A stretch of DNA of 64,000 bases from Botryotinia globosa (GCA_014898425.1 RCSZ01000002.1:3100001-3164000), one strand, 5' to 3'; positions 44,846-57,821 are shown, numbered from the stretch's first letter. Notes: generated by a model not told the origin, from the sequence alone. Program-made: numbers and translations.

Positions 44846-47675
44846 ATGAGTGTGGGAACGTCATCAGATATTAGAAAAGTATCGATACTTTGTCGCGATG
44901 TGTATCGGAAGTGCAGAGAGGCGGGTGCAGAATATGAGGAGATTCGACGGGAAGTGAAGGGTTTGTATGGGGTTGTGAGAGAGTTGAAGGAAGAGGAGGA
45001 AGAGAGAAATGGGGAGTGGGATGAGGGGAATGGGGGAAGGGTGGAGGAGATTATTGGGGGTTGTGAGGGGACCCTTAGACAACTTGATGGGTTGCTGGGG
45101 AGGTATGGGAGGATTGGAGGGGGAAGGCTGGGAAGTAGTGAGATGGATCAATTGGGTGGGATTCGAGTGAGGTTGATCTCGCATAAGAAGAAAATTTCGC
45201 TTTTTCTCGATTCGCTACTTGACGAAGAGGGGGGTGGAGATGCAAGCGGCACAGAAGGGTTGGACGGAAAGGGCGAATTGGATATGCTGTTGGATAAGGT
45301 GGATGATATTGCAGCGGATAGGAGTCGAAGGGTTGGGACTTTACAAATGATGGGTTCTGAGAATGAAGATGAGGAGGATAATTTGCAGATTTGGAAATGG
45401 TTTGGAAGGAACCTAGTTGAAGAGGGAGTCAATAGAGTAGTTTTGGAACGGCATAAGGTATTTGGATATTTCCATGTGGTAGGACAATCGCTTCTTACTA
45501 ACACAGACCTATAGGATGTTCTAATTGCATATATACGACAAATGGAACAAGATGGGCTACTAATCGAAAATCCATCTGCATCTACACCTCAAACCAGTCC
45601 AAGAACTCCTCACAAAGAACGATGGGACTCTGCACATTCCGATTCATCTCATACACAAGTAGCACCAGCTTCATCCGATAATGTCAATATCAATTCAGGG
45701 CGCAATGACCCTGGAGAAAAAGAAACGATTCAACGAGAAGACAACATAAAATTCCCTCCGGCGATGAAATTTCAAAGACCCAAACCCGAATCTCTCGTCG
45801 ACTCATATCCATATCCCGGACAGAATATATCCTCAACTTCTCATCGACAATTATCACCTCCTCTAACTCCCAAAATCTCCAACACAGATCTCGATATCTC
45901 AGAATCCCAACGCGGAAAGGATATTAGCGGCTCAAATTTAAACTCTGAGGATAATACGTCATCGGGGCATCAGACGATATCACGATATCCAGTTAATTCA
46001 AATCATAATAATAGTTCAATAATTCAAACCTCGGATCTTCTTTTGCTTCCTTGCTTTACAACAAGTAATCCTCAACTTCTTCCGCCGTCTTCTCCAGGAA
46101 GTTGGAATTCAAATTCATACTCAAACTCATATCTCAATGAACCTCCCAACGAACACATACAATCACAAGCTGGATTGAATAAAATGACACTACGACCAAA
46201 ACATAGCTCGGACCCAGTCCAGAAATCATCACCGCGAACAAGCGGTGTTCGATTCGATCTTCCTGATGCCAATCAATCATCAAAAACCCACACGCCTACA
46301 CCTAGTAGTGGAAATAATCCTCACGATTCCACGATTCCCATGCCCATTCCTACTTCTATTCTAAAGTCAAAAATCGCACCCGATTCATCCGGCCATGAAA
46401 TTCCCCCGGACGCAAAATGGACAAAGGTAAAACGATCTTTGATATCGCCAGAAGTATTGATGAAAGATGGCAGAAGATTCGAAGCGTGAGTCATCCCTCT
46501 TTTCTTTTTATTCTCAGGGTATATGTCGTAGATATCAAGAGGTTGGCAGGAAATCTATATGATAAAACATGACACAATATTTGTGATACTAATAAATATA
46601 TACAAATAGTCGACCAGAATTCGTAGCTATCTTAGGAATTCTCACCAAAGAGGAAATTCAACAATATGCTGAGCGCTCGCATGTTTTGAGAGAGGAGCGT
46701 TGGTGGAGAAATCATCCTGAGCAGAGAGAAAGAAGGGAGAGGAGGGAAAGAAGTGAAAGAAGTAGAAGACGAAACTCAGAGGATGAGGAGAGTTCTTCTT
46801 GCAGTTCTGATTCTAGTTCGGAGATGAGCTCGGATTCCGATTCAGATATAATTGGGCATAGAAGACGTGGTGAGAAAAGAAATGGGGATGCAAGAGGAAA
46901 AGGTAGAAGAGGTGATGAATGGGAAGAGAGGGGAGAAAGAAGAGAAAGAAAGGGAAGATCGGAAATTTATAATCGCAGAGAAAGAGATCGTGAAGCAAAT
47001 TATACCTTTGCTCCTCAATCACAACCCCAACCTCAGCCTCAACATTTCTCCTCCTCACCATATTCTGCACCGAATAATTCACTTCCAGGAAGAGGTATGG
47101 ATATACCCGGAGTAAACCAAACACCAAATGGATACGCACCTCTGGGTTCCTTTCCCGGACAACAAAACTATCCCCAACAAGGATACCCACCACCTCCACA
47201 ACAACCGCCCTATCCAACACAAAATCAATTTCCTCAACCTCCTTATCCTCAAGGCCAAGGATCTCCCCCACAGATAAATCAAAATCAATATCTCTCACCA
47301 AATCCCTACGCTCCTTACTCTACATCTCCGTCCGGCTCCTCACCTACATATGCGCCTAATCCTTCCTATACCCCCCACAACTCTCGACGCCATCAATCTC
47401 ACTCTCACTCTCATTCTCATTCCCATTCCCGCTCTCCGCATTCTCATTCTCACTCTCACTCTCACTCTCATCATTCTCGCTCCCGCTCCCGGCGTTCTCG
47501 CGATGCAGATCCCCGCTCTTCAGAGCCGCGGAGACAAAATTCGGGAACGCCGAGTGCAAACACGAGTTCGAGTAAATGGCGCGATCATCTCGCGGCGGCG
47601 GGGATAGGTGGAGGTTTGGGCGGTGCGGCGGCGGGGTTGTGGGAGGTTTTGAGTGAAGCTGCGGAGGGGTTTTAG
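44846..47675 (+). CDS. 882-aa fungal protein: helical N-domain, disordered middle, WTK..RPEF domain, His-Ser repeat
   Basis: Three exons, 44846-45457, 45515-46485 and 46610-47675, with introns of 57 and 124 bp; phases and total length fit. Residues 1-200 form a helical domain like the N-terminal domain of fungal NACHT/STAND proteins (IRKVSILCRDVYRKC, CEGTLRQLDGLLGRYG, RVRLISHKKKISLFLDSL), but no NTPase follows. Next is a Ser/Pro-rich region. At about 510-560 comes a conserved fungal segment (AKWTKVKRSLISPEVL, RPEFVAILGILTKEEIQQYA) found in many uncharacterised ascomycete proteins. The rest is low complexity: Arg/Glu/Ser runs, a Gln/Pro-rich region, a His-Ser repeat and an Arg-Ser tail. The Met at 44834 is an alternative start. 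It may be nuclear or a scaffold; function unknown. Confidence 0.72.
47395..47490 (+). repeat. coding hexamer repeat encoding (His-Ser)n
   Basis: CA(C/T)TC(T/C) units give a run of HS dipeptides with a few R and P breaks in the C-terminal third of the 882-aa protein. Confidence 0.85.
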
Positions 47676-48911
47676 GTTTTAGGTTTTTGATTTTCGGTTT
47701 TTGGTTTTTGGGTTGGGCGAGGGAAAGGGAAAGGGGTAGGGGGTGATGAAGGAGATGAATGGAGGGGAATAAAATGGAGATTGAGATAAAGGAAATCAGA
47801 GGGGAAGGGAAGAAATTTGGGGGAGAATTATGAGATGAATGGATGGATGGATGGATGAAAGGATGAACATGATATCAAACGAAACGAAATGAAATGAAAC
47901 GAGGATTAGGTTCAAGAATGTAAATAGATTGGCATGATGACATGATGGTATGACGGTATGACGGTACGATGATATGATGATATGTATGTATAGGTATATA
48001 TACATATAAATGGGATGAGAAATGAGAAATGGGATAATAAATAGGATAGGATTATGATATGAGATGATATGAGATGATATGAGATGATATGATATGAATA
48101 GGATAACAATATGAGATAATGAGATATGAATATAGTTATAAATAGGTAGGTAGGTAGGTAGGTAGTATTAATAAATATAGTAATAAATATAATATAATAA
48201 TAAAAATTAATTACAAAAATGAAAAGATGAAAAGATGAAAAGAATAGTGTAGTGAGTGTTAATGGTGAGATGATGAACTTCGCAGAGGGAATTTATAGGA
48301 TATAAGTAGGGAGGGTACTTACTCTAGGATAGGATAGGATATCTATTCCATACAAGAAAACTTAAAAGTACATGATACTTTCATCAAGCAAGTACACAAA
48401 CACACACAAGTATCAACGTTAATCAAACACAAAGTATAGTCATAGTACTTAAAATTCCTATTCTATCCAAATCAATCCCTATATCAATATACTATTGCTA
48501 TTTCCTCCCTCAATCCCATCCCATTCCATCCTGTTCCATCCCATTCAACCCAGGTCAAACATTCGAGTTTCCTTTCTCATCTTCATCTCGAGAATAAAGA
48601 TGTATTCATCTCTGTTGTAAGCCCAACCTAGCCTAGCCCAACCCCATCATCTCCATATCCTTCCCTGTCCTATCATTCTATCCATTTCATCCTTCACAAA
48701 TAAGCCTCACCAGCTCACTGATCCAAACCCCCTAACAAACAAACCAAAATATCCCACCAGGTAATAATCGAAAAAGATAAAGTATATAAACCAAGAAACA
48801 ACAAACAAAAGAAGATGTAATAAATTGTCGAGACTTCCCAAAGAAACGCTAAACCGCAGCAACAAATACAAGATTTTCCTCCTTTATTCATCCTCTCAAC
48901 TCAAGACCCCT
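47676..48911. other. convergent spacer rich in simple repeats
   Basis: T-rich GGTTTTT runs, (GGAT)n near 47838, (GATATGA)n near 48057-48100, (GTAG)n near 48146-48170 and AT-rich sequence. It should hold the two 3' UTRs. No gene is seen. Confidence 0.6.
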
Positions 48912-49425
48912 TTACAAGAACGTTGCTTCTAATCTATCCATCATCGAATCCAAGTTATTACATAACCTAGTTGCTCTATTGAAAGCATTAGTTGAAACTA
49001 ATTTTTCCCTTTCAATATCACAAACGACGAGTTCAAATTGAGAAGGTTTGTTGAGGCCAAGAGTAGAGAAATCGATATCGAAGTTGAATTCAGTTGAAGG
49101 TGCTGAAGTTGATGAGGTGTCTTCAGCGAAAAGAGCAAATGCTGGATCGGCATCAAATTCTTCATCAACAATTTCCGCAACAATAGCTGATGGTGCAAGT
49201 TCATGAACTGGTTGACGTTCAACAATTGGAAGTTCTACTTTCTCATCTTCAGGTTGTAATGAATCGACGAGGTTTGAAGATTTTCCGGAGAGCATTGATG
49301 AATCGATAACCGTCTCTGGGATAGAAAGAACGGAATAAACTTGTGGCTGATAACCAAATCCATCGGCATTGATATCAAGCATAGCGAAATCCATCGCTTG
49401 TTCTGGAATCATGACCATACCAATA

Positions 49426-49456
<31 letters not shown>

Positions 49457-50745
49457 GCATCTGTTGTTGAGCACCATGTGGGTTAACATCCTTTCTCACT
49501 TGTCTTGGTTGTTCATGTTGAATAGGAGCTTGTTGATGTGGAGGTGGTGCTTGTTGGGTCGCTGGGTTGGAAGATAAAGTGTCGAGGAAACCAGAGAATG
49601 CAGGTGAAGAAAGAAGCATTCTTGTAAGATCTGATAGACGAGTGTTTTCCTCCATCAAAGCTCTGTTTTGCGACTTCAAATCCATATTCTCATTAACCTT
49701 GACAGCAATTTCTCCTTCAAGTTGACTGATGTATTCTGTAGAACATTAGTATTAGAACCGTTTTCGATGTCACACTATGCGTACCCTTTCTTCTTGATCT
49801 GAAAGCACGAGCTGACACCTTATTTCTCAGTTGTCTTCTCTCCTTGCTACTAAGTTTCTTTCCTTCTTCACTCGCCAATAATCTTTCATCTTCATCCATA
49901 TCGTCTTCTTCCTTTCGCATGCGATGAACGTGTGTCATATTCTGAGAATTTCCATCATCGCCATCAGTCACGACGCTGCTTTGTCTCATCGAGTTGAGTA
50001 ATTGAGAAATCTTTTCCTCAACCAGAGGGTCGGTACCCGTGTGTGCTCTGGAACGTTGTTGTTGTGGTTGAGGTTGTCTTTGTTGTTGAGCATTTGCCGC
50101 CATAGCATTTTGACGTTGTTGTGCGATAATGGCTTGTTGTTGCTTTTGTTGTGCTTGAGCTTTTGCAAGAGCAGCTTGTTGTTGATGCATACCCGGCCAA
50201 AGACGACCGACGTGACTAGATTGTGTTGGTAATACGTTTCCGACGGGCAAGGTTTGAGAACCAATATTGCTTGGGTCAACAAAGTTTTGTTCGGGGTAGA
50301 AGAAGGCTGGATCTTGTTCCATTTCCACGTCTGATGGGTGGAATGGGGTACGAGATGGAGCCGTGCCAAAATCCACAAATTCTTCACTTGGACTCATGGC
50401 CGAGACGTATGAGGGATCTTGAAAGTGGTATCGGTTGATGTGACCATTGTTTTCATTGACGGCCAAGGTATTTGCGATGGCGCCTTGGGGAATGCCCGTT
50501 TGTTGTCTGTAGAGATCGTATTGATGACTGGGACCGGAAAGGGTTGGTTGATTTGATAAAGGTAGTGTGGCTGGAGTCGATACTGCGGATGATCTTACGG
50601 AGGGAGGGACGAATTGTGATTTGGAAGACGATGGTGAGAGAGATGGTGAATGATATGATACCGTTTCATATTCGGTATAATCGATTAATTCGAGAGGGTC
50701 TAAACAACTGACTTGAGGAGTTGAGGTTAATGATTCGGACTTCAT
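48912..50745 (-). CDS. bZIP transcription factor with polyQ tracts
   Basis: Two exons, 49785-50745 and 48912-49735. The 49-bp intron (GTACGC..CAG) falls inside the bZIP and joins the basic region to the zipper (594 aa). The basic region is KKLSSKERRQLRNKVSARAF with RSRRK, holding the N-x7-R signature (NKVSARAFR). The zipper continues EYISQLEGEIAVKVNENMDL. The N-terminus is Ser/Pro/Tyr-rich. A Gln-rich block (QQKQQQAIIAQQRQN) lies before the bZIP, and a second Q run lies after it. The C-terminus is acidic with EFNFDIDFSTLGLN, a likely activation region. The bZIP resembles the fungal Atf21/ASL-1 group, but I do not assign a symbol. It is probably nuclear and dimeric. Confidence 0.88.
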
Positions 50746-51309
50746 GATTGCGAGAGAGGAGGAGGAGGAGGAGGGGGAGGAGGAGGAGGAGGAAGTTGTT
50801 GATGGATTGATAGTTGAAGAGGTAGTGATTGATGGTGATTGAAGTGGTGAGTGATGGAGTGATGGATTGATGGATTGATTGAAGTGGTGAGTGATGGATT
50901 CGATTCGACGACGATGATATTGAAATCCTTTCTCTTTCTTTTCTTTTCCTCGAGATGATTCCTTTTCTTCCTTTTCTACCTTTTCTTCCTTGATTTGATG
51001 ATTTGATGATTTGGAGAGTTCTTGATGAATGAAATAAAGATATTCTCAAAGAGTAAATAAAAGGAAGTTTTGAGGAGATGTTGATGTGATGTGATGTGAT
51101 GGTAATTGATGTACGAGTAATTGAGGAATTGAGTAGTTGATGAAAAAGAATCACTAGTAACTAGACAACGGGTAGATGAGTCAGGATAGGATGAGGTGTC
51201 GAGGCGTAGTATAGTGTAGTTAGTGTATCTGTAGTATACAGAGTAATATAGTATAGTGTAATGTAGTATAAAAGTTGAATATAAATCATATCAAGCATAT
51301 AAAGCATTC

Positions 51310-51560
51310 AATAATATAATAAATAATACAATAAATAATACAATAAATAATACAATAAATAATACAATAAATAATACAATAAATAATACAATAAATAATA
51401 CAATAAATAATATAATAAATAATACAATAAATAATACAATAAATAATACAATAAATAATACAATAAATAGTATAATAAATAATACAATAAATAATACAAT
51501 AAATAATACAATAAATAATACAATAAATAATACAATAAATAGTATAATAAATAATACAAT
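51310..51560. repeat. 12-bp minisatellite, about 21 copies
   Basis: The unit is AATAATACAATA (any phase), nearly perfect, with occasional C-to-T or A-to-G changes that recur at intervals and suggest a higher-order period. Antisense translation gives a false LFIV repeat protein. Confidence 0.9.
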
Positions 51561-52272
51561 CAAATTATAAAATGTAAAATTGCATATAGAGTGTAATAAA
51601 GCAAGAGAAGTCTAAAATGTAAAATTCATATAAAGTATTATAAAGTAAGAGAAGTCTAAAATAAGAAATGAAAATATATTATAAATTCCTTTCTTTCCTT
51701 CCCTCTCTTTTCTTTCTTTACTATCTTCTTCACGTCCCTCCCTTTTCTTTCCTTTCTTTACTATAAAGTGAACGCGCGTTCATCATTCAAATCAGATCAT
51801 GTGATTGGTGCAGCCACCTCTGTTGATTTCAATCACCCTCGGGGGTCGGGGAATCGGCTATGATTTTGGTTTGGAGATTGGAGATTGGAGATATTCTAGC
51901 CAAGGTATGAAGAGGTATTGATTGGATATTATATCATGATATAGTAGCGAGTAGAGAATAGAGAGCAGAGAGTATCCATATCGTGAGGGGAGGTGAGTAG
52001 CTATTTGTATACCGGTATGATATTGAATGAATTGACGATACTTTGACGATACTTTGTAGTAGTTTCTAAGCCAATGTATATCTACCTAGATATATACATC
52101 ATCTCACATCAATCATCGCATTCTCGTAATTTCTCTTTGATTCGTACTCCCGAGGTCTCCAGCACTGGGCAATATACGATATACGATATACACAGCCCCT
52201 CCAAGCCACCAGTTATCGTAATAAAATGATACCCTTACTATACTAGTAAACCGAAATCAAATCAAATCTAAA

Positions 52273-52618
52273 TATAGTAAACCCTTTTTATAAGGATATC
52301 GGTTTTTATGATTATTTTTAAGAATATATAGAGGTATTCTTATATAGAGATATTCGACTCATTCTGATCTGGTAGTAATTGATTTCCGATTAGTCTTAGT
52401 CGAGTGATATTTTTATTATATAATAGTTAATTCTAATGATTTTATTAATTCAATGAGGATATATATAATTCTAGGATCGGAAATTATAAAGATATCCTTA
52501 TAAAAAGGTTTTAAGAATATAGGCCTTTTTTAGTTATAAAATTTTAGGGATTGAAAAATATATTCTTATAAAGAGGTTATCCTTATAGGGGGGATCCTTA
52601 TAGAGAGGTTTTACTATA
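52273..52618. mobile_element. MITE-like element with 25-bp terminal inverted repeats
   Basis: The left end, TATAGTAAACCC then TTTTTATAAGGAT, is the inverse of the right end ending TTTTACTATA, matching 22 of 25 positions. A TA at each end fits a Tc1/mariner-type target duplication. The 346-bp body is AT-rich, has no coding frame and carries extra CCTTATA copies near 52495, 52579 and 52594. The TIR resembles the CAGTAAAACCTCTATAA type of pogo-like MITEs. That similarity is from memory, so the class is a guess. Confidence 0.65.
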
Positions 52619-55600
52619 GATAAACACTTCTTATTATTTATTAATGCATAATAAATCAATCAATCAATCAAATACTAGTAAATCTCTCGCCTATCAAATC
52701 AAAACGTCAAACATTCATCACCACTTTTATTCAATCATGGATGCATTCAATCATTCTAGATTCAAACTCTCTTCGGGTCCGAAGCACACGTGACATGACA
52801 TGACATTTCCCCTCAAAGATAATATAATGTTCGAGTTGAAATTCAAACTCACACTCAAACTTCGAAGACTGCCTAGGTAACTAACTGAAACTAGGGAACT
52901 TGGGAACTTGGATGTGGTGTTGCGATCACTAGGTATGTCTAATAGACAGCAAGAAAAGAATATTGTATGTGAATATGAATATCCTTGGATGAATGTGGAT
53001 GATTAGATATGAATCTGGATGACTAGATATGAATCTGAATGACTAGATATGAATCTAGATGATTAGATATAAACTTTGAATTCGATTGAATATCTTATAT
53101 TCCTTCCAGAGGTATAGGTATAGGTATGGTGCTGTGTGATTTTTGTATCGTGTGCTTTTTCACTGCAGATGGATATCTTGTGCGAGATGTAATCTTACTT
53201 TTACGTTTTGGAACTGTACTTGTATATAGTGTTTGAAAGCTCTCCTCATTCTCTACTCTCTTCTCCTAGCTTATCGTCTCTTCTCTTTCCTAGCAATGGG
53301 AGGAATAGAGGACTCGAATGAAGAACGAAAAGGATGAATAAATGGGTGTGAGATTATGTAGAGGGATTCTAGGATATGTTGATTATAACTTGAGGGGGAA
53401 ACAGGGGAAGGACAGGAAGGGGTTTATAAGTTATATATTAATAGATAGATATTATGAGAGGGTGAGATGGACGAATGGATGGTTGTAGATTCTGTATAAC
53501 TGATATTATATGGATGATGTGACGTTTGTATGAAAGAATCTGTTGAGGGGGGTTTACATACAAGTATGATTTTTTGAAAGCTGTATAGGATGGGGATTTA
53601 GGAGATTAAAGGTGGATAGGACATGATACATATATCCTACTCGGGCTTGAGATAGGAGCGGAGGCAGGAAAGAGAGGAGAGGAATGGAGGACGAATCACG
53701 AAAAGATGAAGTGGTAGAGAATCGGATCTTTGATATGTTTAGTGATTGGTTTTGCAGAAGTAAGTACACAATCGATGATATCTAATGTGTATATGTGTAT
53801 CTGGATAAAATCGATGGCTTTAGATGTCTCTCGTTGGATTTCTGGAATCTATAGTTCAATGGTTGCTGGATTTCCTGCCATGATTGGGATTCGTTTATAT
53901 TACTCGCTTCTTCGCTTGAGGGGAAGGATGGAATAAGTCTGACCCCTTTCGTGGGCTGATAATTTTGTGACTTTGGAGTAGAGGTATATTTGAACACTTG
54001 TGTAGGAGGAACGGGGGTTGATGGGTGGAACTGTTTACTGATGTGATGAAAATTCTTTGATATCAGTTACGATAATAGTAAGTCATACTACTCTATTCGC
54101 TGGATGTGATGAGTGATTAAGGGCTCGTTCGGATCGATTTTATTTTCATTTGATGAAATCTCTCATAGTGATAAAATGGAAATGATAATTGAAATATTGA
54201 AGCTATTATATATTGAGTATATTTGGTTGAGGCTAAGTTGATGTTGTGAATGTAGTTGTGATTGCAAATATGATTCGTGGTATACATTGCATATAAAAAT
54301 ATGTTGATAATGAGGGGGCGTGTAGAGGGAGCAATTTATATCATGATGATCTTGAAGTCCTTCAACATTAGACGAGAAATAAGAAGACTTAGACGGATTT
54401 CCCCTCTATGTCTGTACTCTCAGAGATGAGAGCTCCAAAAGATATACGTGGAGTATAATTTAACTTACTCTCGTCCCTTTAGATTAGAGTGGAAGTGTCT
54501 AGAGTTTGTCTATAGATTTATATCAGATATATATACTTGCTCGTTTACTAGTTGATATCGCTCATATGTCAAGTTCTATAGAGGACAAATTCCATATATA
54601 GATGTTAGACTGTAGTCTATAACTTTCTAGTACTCAAAAGAATATCCTAGGAGAGCTGATATAATCTGATTAGTTCAGAGCCTAGAGAAGATGAGTAGAC
54701 TACGAAGTAGAAATCTAAATTGAATAATTGACTGTTTAATCTTGATTCCAGCGGATATCAATCAGATATCTGTTCTCATATAGTATCTGTAGTAGATCTG
54801 AATGATATAGTGCTATAATTGAGTCAAGTTTCGTATTGTGAAAGTAAATTATGATTGCATCCGAGGGGGTTAAACCGAAGTCTAGATGATACATATAGTT
54901 GCCTGATACTTACTTGCTCGAATAAATTCATTGGTTCGCTGTGAGGTATGGGATATCATGAAGTATGAGTATGCTCTAGCCTATCAAGAACTATTAGACT
55001 GTGAGTTTGAGTCACTTGATTGTTAGCTCCTATCTCATTCCAAGACATTGAAATGCGATCTCGTCCAGTAATCCAATCATCTCCTATCTTTGATGAATTT
55101 GAATGCCGAAAACTTTCTCATAGTATCTACCAAAGAATTCATTTCATCTTGGTGAAATCGCTTGGCATCGCCTATTATCTTTGTACCTGATTTCAAAACT
55201 GTTCTAAAGTGTTTGCCCATTGATTGTTTTCTTCCCCTATTTATTCACGATGGGAAGAGAAATTTCCTTTGCCTTACACCATGTTTTACCTTCGTTGCTA
55301 GTGTTATATATTCATTAGAATCGGAGAGGATGTTTATTCTAGAGCCATTATTACTTGAAAAATATCTGTCGTTCATGAGTCTTATAATCATGGTGGTGTC
55401 GATTAGGTAACTTTCAAGTAACATGTGATTATGTAGTGACCCGAAAATTCTAAATGCATCCTAAGACTACAGTGAATTCGAACAATCATGACATATTGAC
55501 CTCGTAGTGTTGACTCATAGTACAAGACTACCTATGTTAGATTTATATATGCCCTTCATGTCTTCAGTACATCAATGAACATCTTCAAGTATCGAGAAAC

Positions 55601-55648
55601 GTGTTAATCTTCGCTCTGCAAGTGTGTTTTCACCTTTCTGACTTCAAA

Positions 55649-57821
55649 ATGGCAGCGGCTACAAACATCAACCAGGATAATACAACAATGACCCCTTTAC
55701 TCGAAGATATTCTGGTGGAACTCAAAGCATTACGCCACGATCGTCTTGGTCTGACAGAAAAACAGACTCCAAGCCTAGCTAACAAGAAACATTCCACACG
55801 AAATGGTTCCATGCGAGGTTTTCCCATTCCTAGCGCAAGAATCTCCGAAATATACGAGAAGGATCAAGTGAAGCGTAGAAGGAATGACGGAGCCGTTGAG
55901 AGCTTGCCCAGTAGAATAGGCACTGTCGAGGAACAGGAAAGATGGTTTCTATGAGTAGGAAATGCTTGGGAAGTTCCCGAAGATGGTCGCCTCAAGCTTA
56001 ATTTCTGGAAACGCTCACTCCTTCTATTGAGTTCGTAAGTACCAAAATTTCCCGTCAACGCATCTTCGTCCTTGGTTCGAGAGTTTATTATTCTGCGGAA
56101 AGATGGCTGATAGATCCGCGTAGCGACACGGCCTTGAAAGTGTTAGAGGGATTCCATAAAGAAGATAGAGATGTTCCGAAATGGTTCAATGGAGGGAAAA
56201 CGAGAATCGTGGATGTTTTTGACGATAAAACTACGAAGATCTATACCATTGACCTAGGCGCTTCAAATATAACAGGAAGTGGTAATACCGCAAGATCTCC
56301 GATTGATTATAACAGTCAAAATCAAGTCACCAGCTTGTCTGGTAGTAGTGCCCCATCAGCTGAGGTACGATCTGGTCCTTGGCGAGATTTATGTACGTGG
56401 TTACCCCAATCTTATCTTTCTCAATGTTAAAAAGAAAAGCTCTATGTTGCTGACATCTTTTGTAAGCTCAATTTGGGCTCCGGAGACCAGGTCAAGGTGC
56501 CTGGTACAAGACTTGAATGTTTCTTCCGTTTCGTCAAAGCAGGGCATACCAAACCCTCGCTCGGGATTTGAAGATCGCTATTCTTTGGATCTGAAATTCT
56601 ACGAAATTTTAACAATACCCGCCGGAAAGATCGAAAGTATTCCTTGGAATTTTTGGAATAATGGTGTTCTACACACCGAAAGCAATGATATTTCAGGAAT
56701 TCATACATCGGCATTGGTAACAAGAAAATTACTGGAGAGCCAATATCACGTAAGTAAATAGACTCATCCGGGTATATCTGGCGATATAGAGAAGTTCCTC
56801 TCCATTGTTATCGTTTCTGATTCGTTACTTACACAAATTCATATTTACAAGCTACCAGTTTTCGAGCATTTCCATCGATCTCCGACAGCAAATATTGAAC
56901 GCTGTTAGAAATGAATCCTGCTACGTTTGCTTACACAAGCCATAGTATTCAAGATTTAAAAATTAGTTTCGAGAATATGCTATTCTGCTTATTATCCCAT
57001 GCGTATACCGCTATATCCGAGACGGCAAATCGCTGGAAGCAAATACTGAAATACTTCGACCAATCTATTGGTGACAAGCCTGCATTCTTAGATCCGGATT
57101 ATCACGTCGAGGTTTTTTCTGACGAAGAAGTTCTTTCGCGATTCACAAAGTATTCTTGGGCCATCTCCACGCTGAGGGAGTTACGTAAGAGTATATCACA
57201 GAACGTCTTGCAAATCCGGAAACTCTTAGAGCAAGAAACGAGCGCAACTACGACCGAAGAAGAGTTGGAGGGACTTCGACGAGTACGTGCCATGTTATGT
57301 AGCGAGCTTCGAAATAAAGAAAATGTAGCATCGAAACTGGAGACCAAGCAGAAAGAAGCCACATATCTCAGAGATGAAGTAAGTTTTCCGATGCAAATGA
57401 AACATTTGATCTATTCTATTCATAAAGCCCTGCTAATTACCAATTTTATCTCAGCTCACAAGCGCAATTTTGCTGGTGGAACACGAAATTCTACTCGCTT
57501 CAACCAGAACATCAAGCTTTTGACATGCGTGGGCATTTTGTTCCTCGCTCTACCATTGTCTTTGGTAAGATAGGCATTCATAATGCCCAATCTATTTCTC
57601 GGCTTACCATCTGTTAGTTTACATGGAGTGTCAATACTTTCTTCAGCTACCTGAATCTTCTTACAGCCAATCTCCTCGCCGCTGCCGTCTACTTTCTAGT
57701 TCTTAATGAGCATCGACTTGTACGCATATCCTGGGACGTATATGATGAATTCATCAAGAATACACTGGAGGCAATGAAGAAGGATGAAGATGCGGAATGG
57801 GCAACTAGAGTACAGGAATAG
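55649..57821 (+). pseudogene. CorA-like membrane protein, multiply disrupted
   Basis: Successive pieces read as one fungal CorA-like (PF01544-type) protein. The start is MAAATNINQD (55649). Then come an in-frame TGA at 55952-55954 with the frame continuing into WEVPEDGRLKLNFW, a middle domain (RIFVLGSRVYYSAERWLIDP), and VKVPGTRLECFFRFVKAGHT. A frameshift near 56565 leads to FEDRYSLDLKFYE and IHTSALVTRKLLESQYH. Past a normal intron (GTAAGT at 56752) the frame reads LPVFEHFHRSPTANIE. A frame change near 56880-56905 leads to the helical stalk (SWAISTLRELRKSISQNVL), and a one-base loss near 57478-57484 precedes the first C-terminal TM region (NQNIKLLTCVGILFLAL). The second TM segment follows in a last exon ending TAG at 57821. 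The lesions are too many for one sequencing error. Relatives are Mg2+/Zn2+ channel-like proteins with long disordered N-termini. Confidence 0.72.

Larger units (their letters stand above)
50746..55648. other. AT-rich repeat spacer between bZIP and CorA-like relic
   Basis: From left to right: a (GAG)n tract near 50756-50790 in the bZIP leader, the 12-bp minisatellite at 51310-51560, pyrimidine runs near 51690-51765, the MITE-like element at 52273-52618, and scattered (GATGACTAGATATGAATCT)-like copies near 52995-53070. Then comes AT-rich sequence without genes. A minus-strand coding-like stretch near 55086-55225 has no recognised family. Confidence 0.55.

Noticed and set aside
47356..47559. acidic Ser/Glu/Asn frame on the minus strand
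   Set aside because: Complement of the His-Ser coding repeat.
51291..51563. minus-strand frames giving LFIV or LLYY repeats
   Set aside because: These are pure translations of the 12-bp minisatellite.
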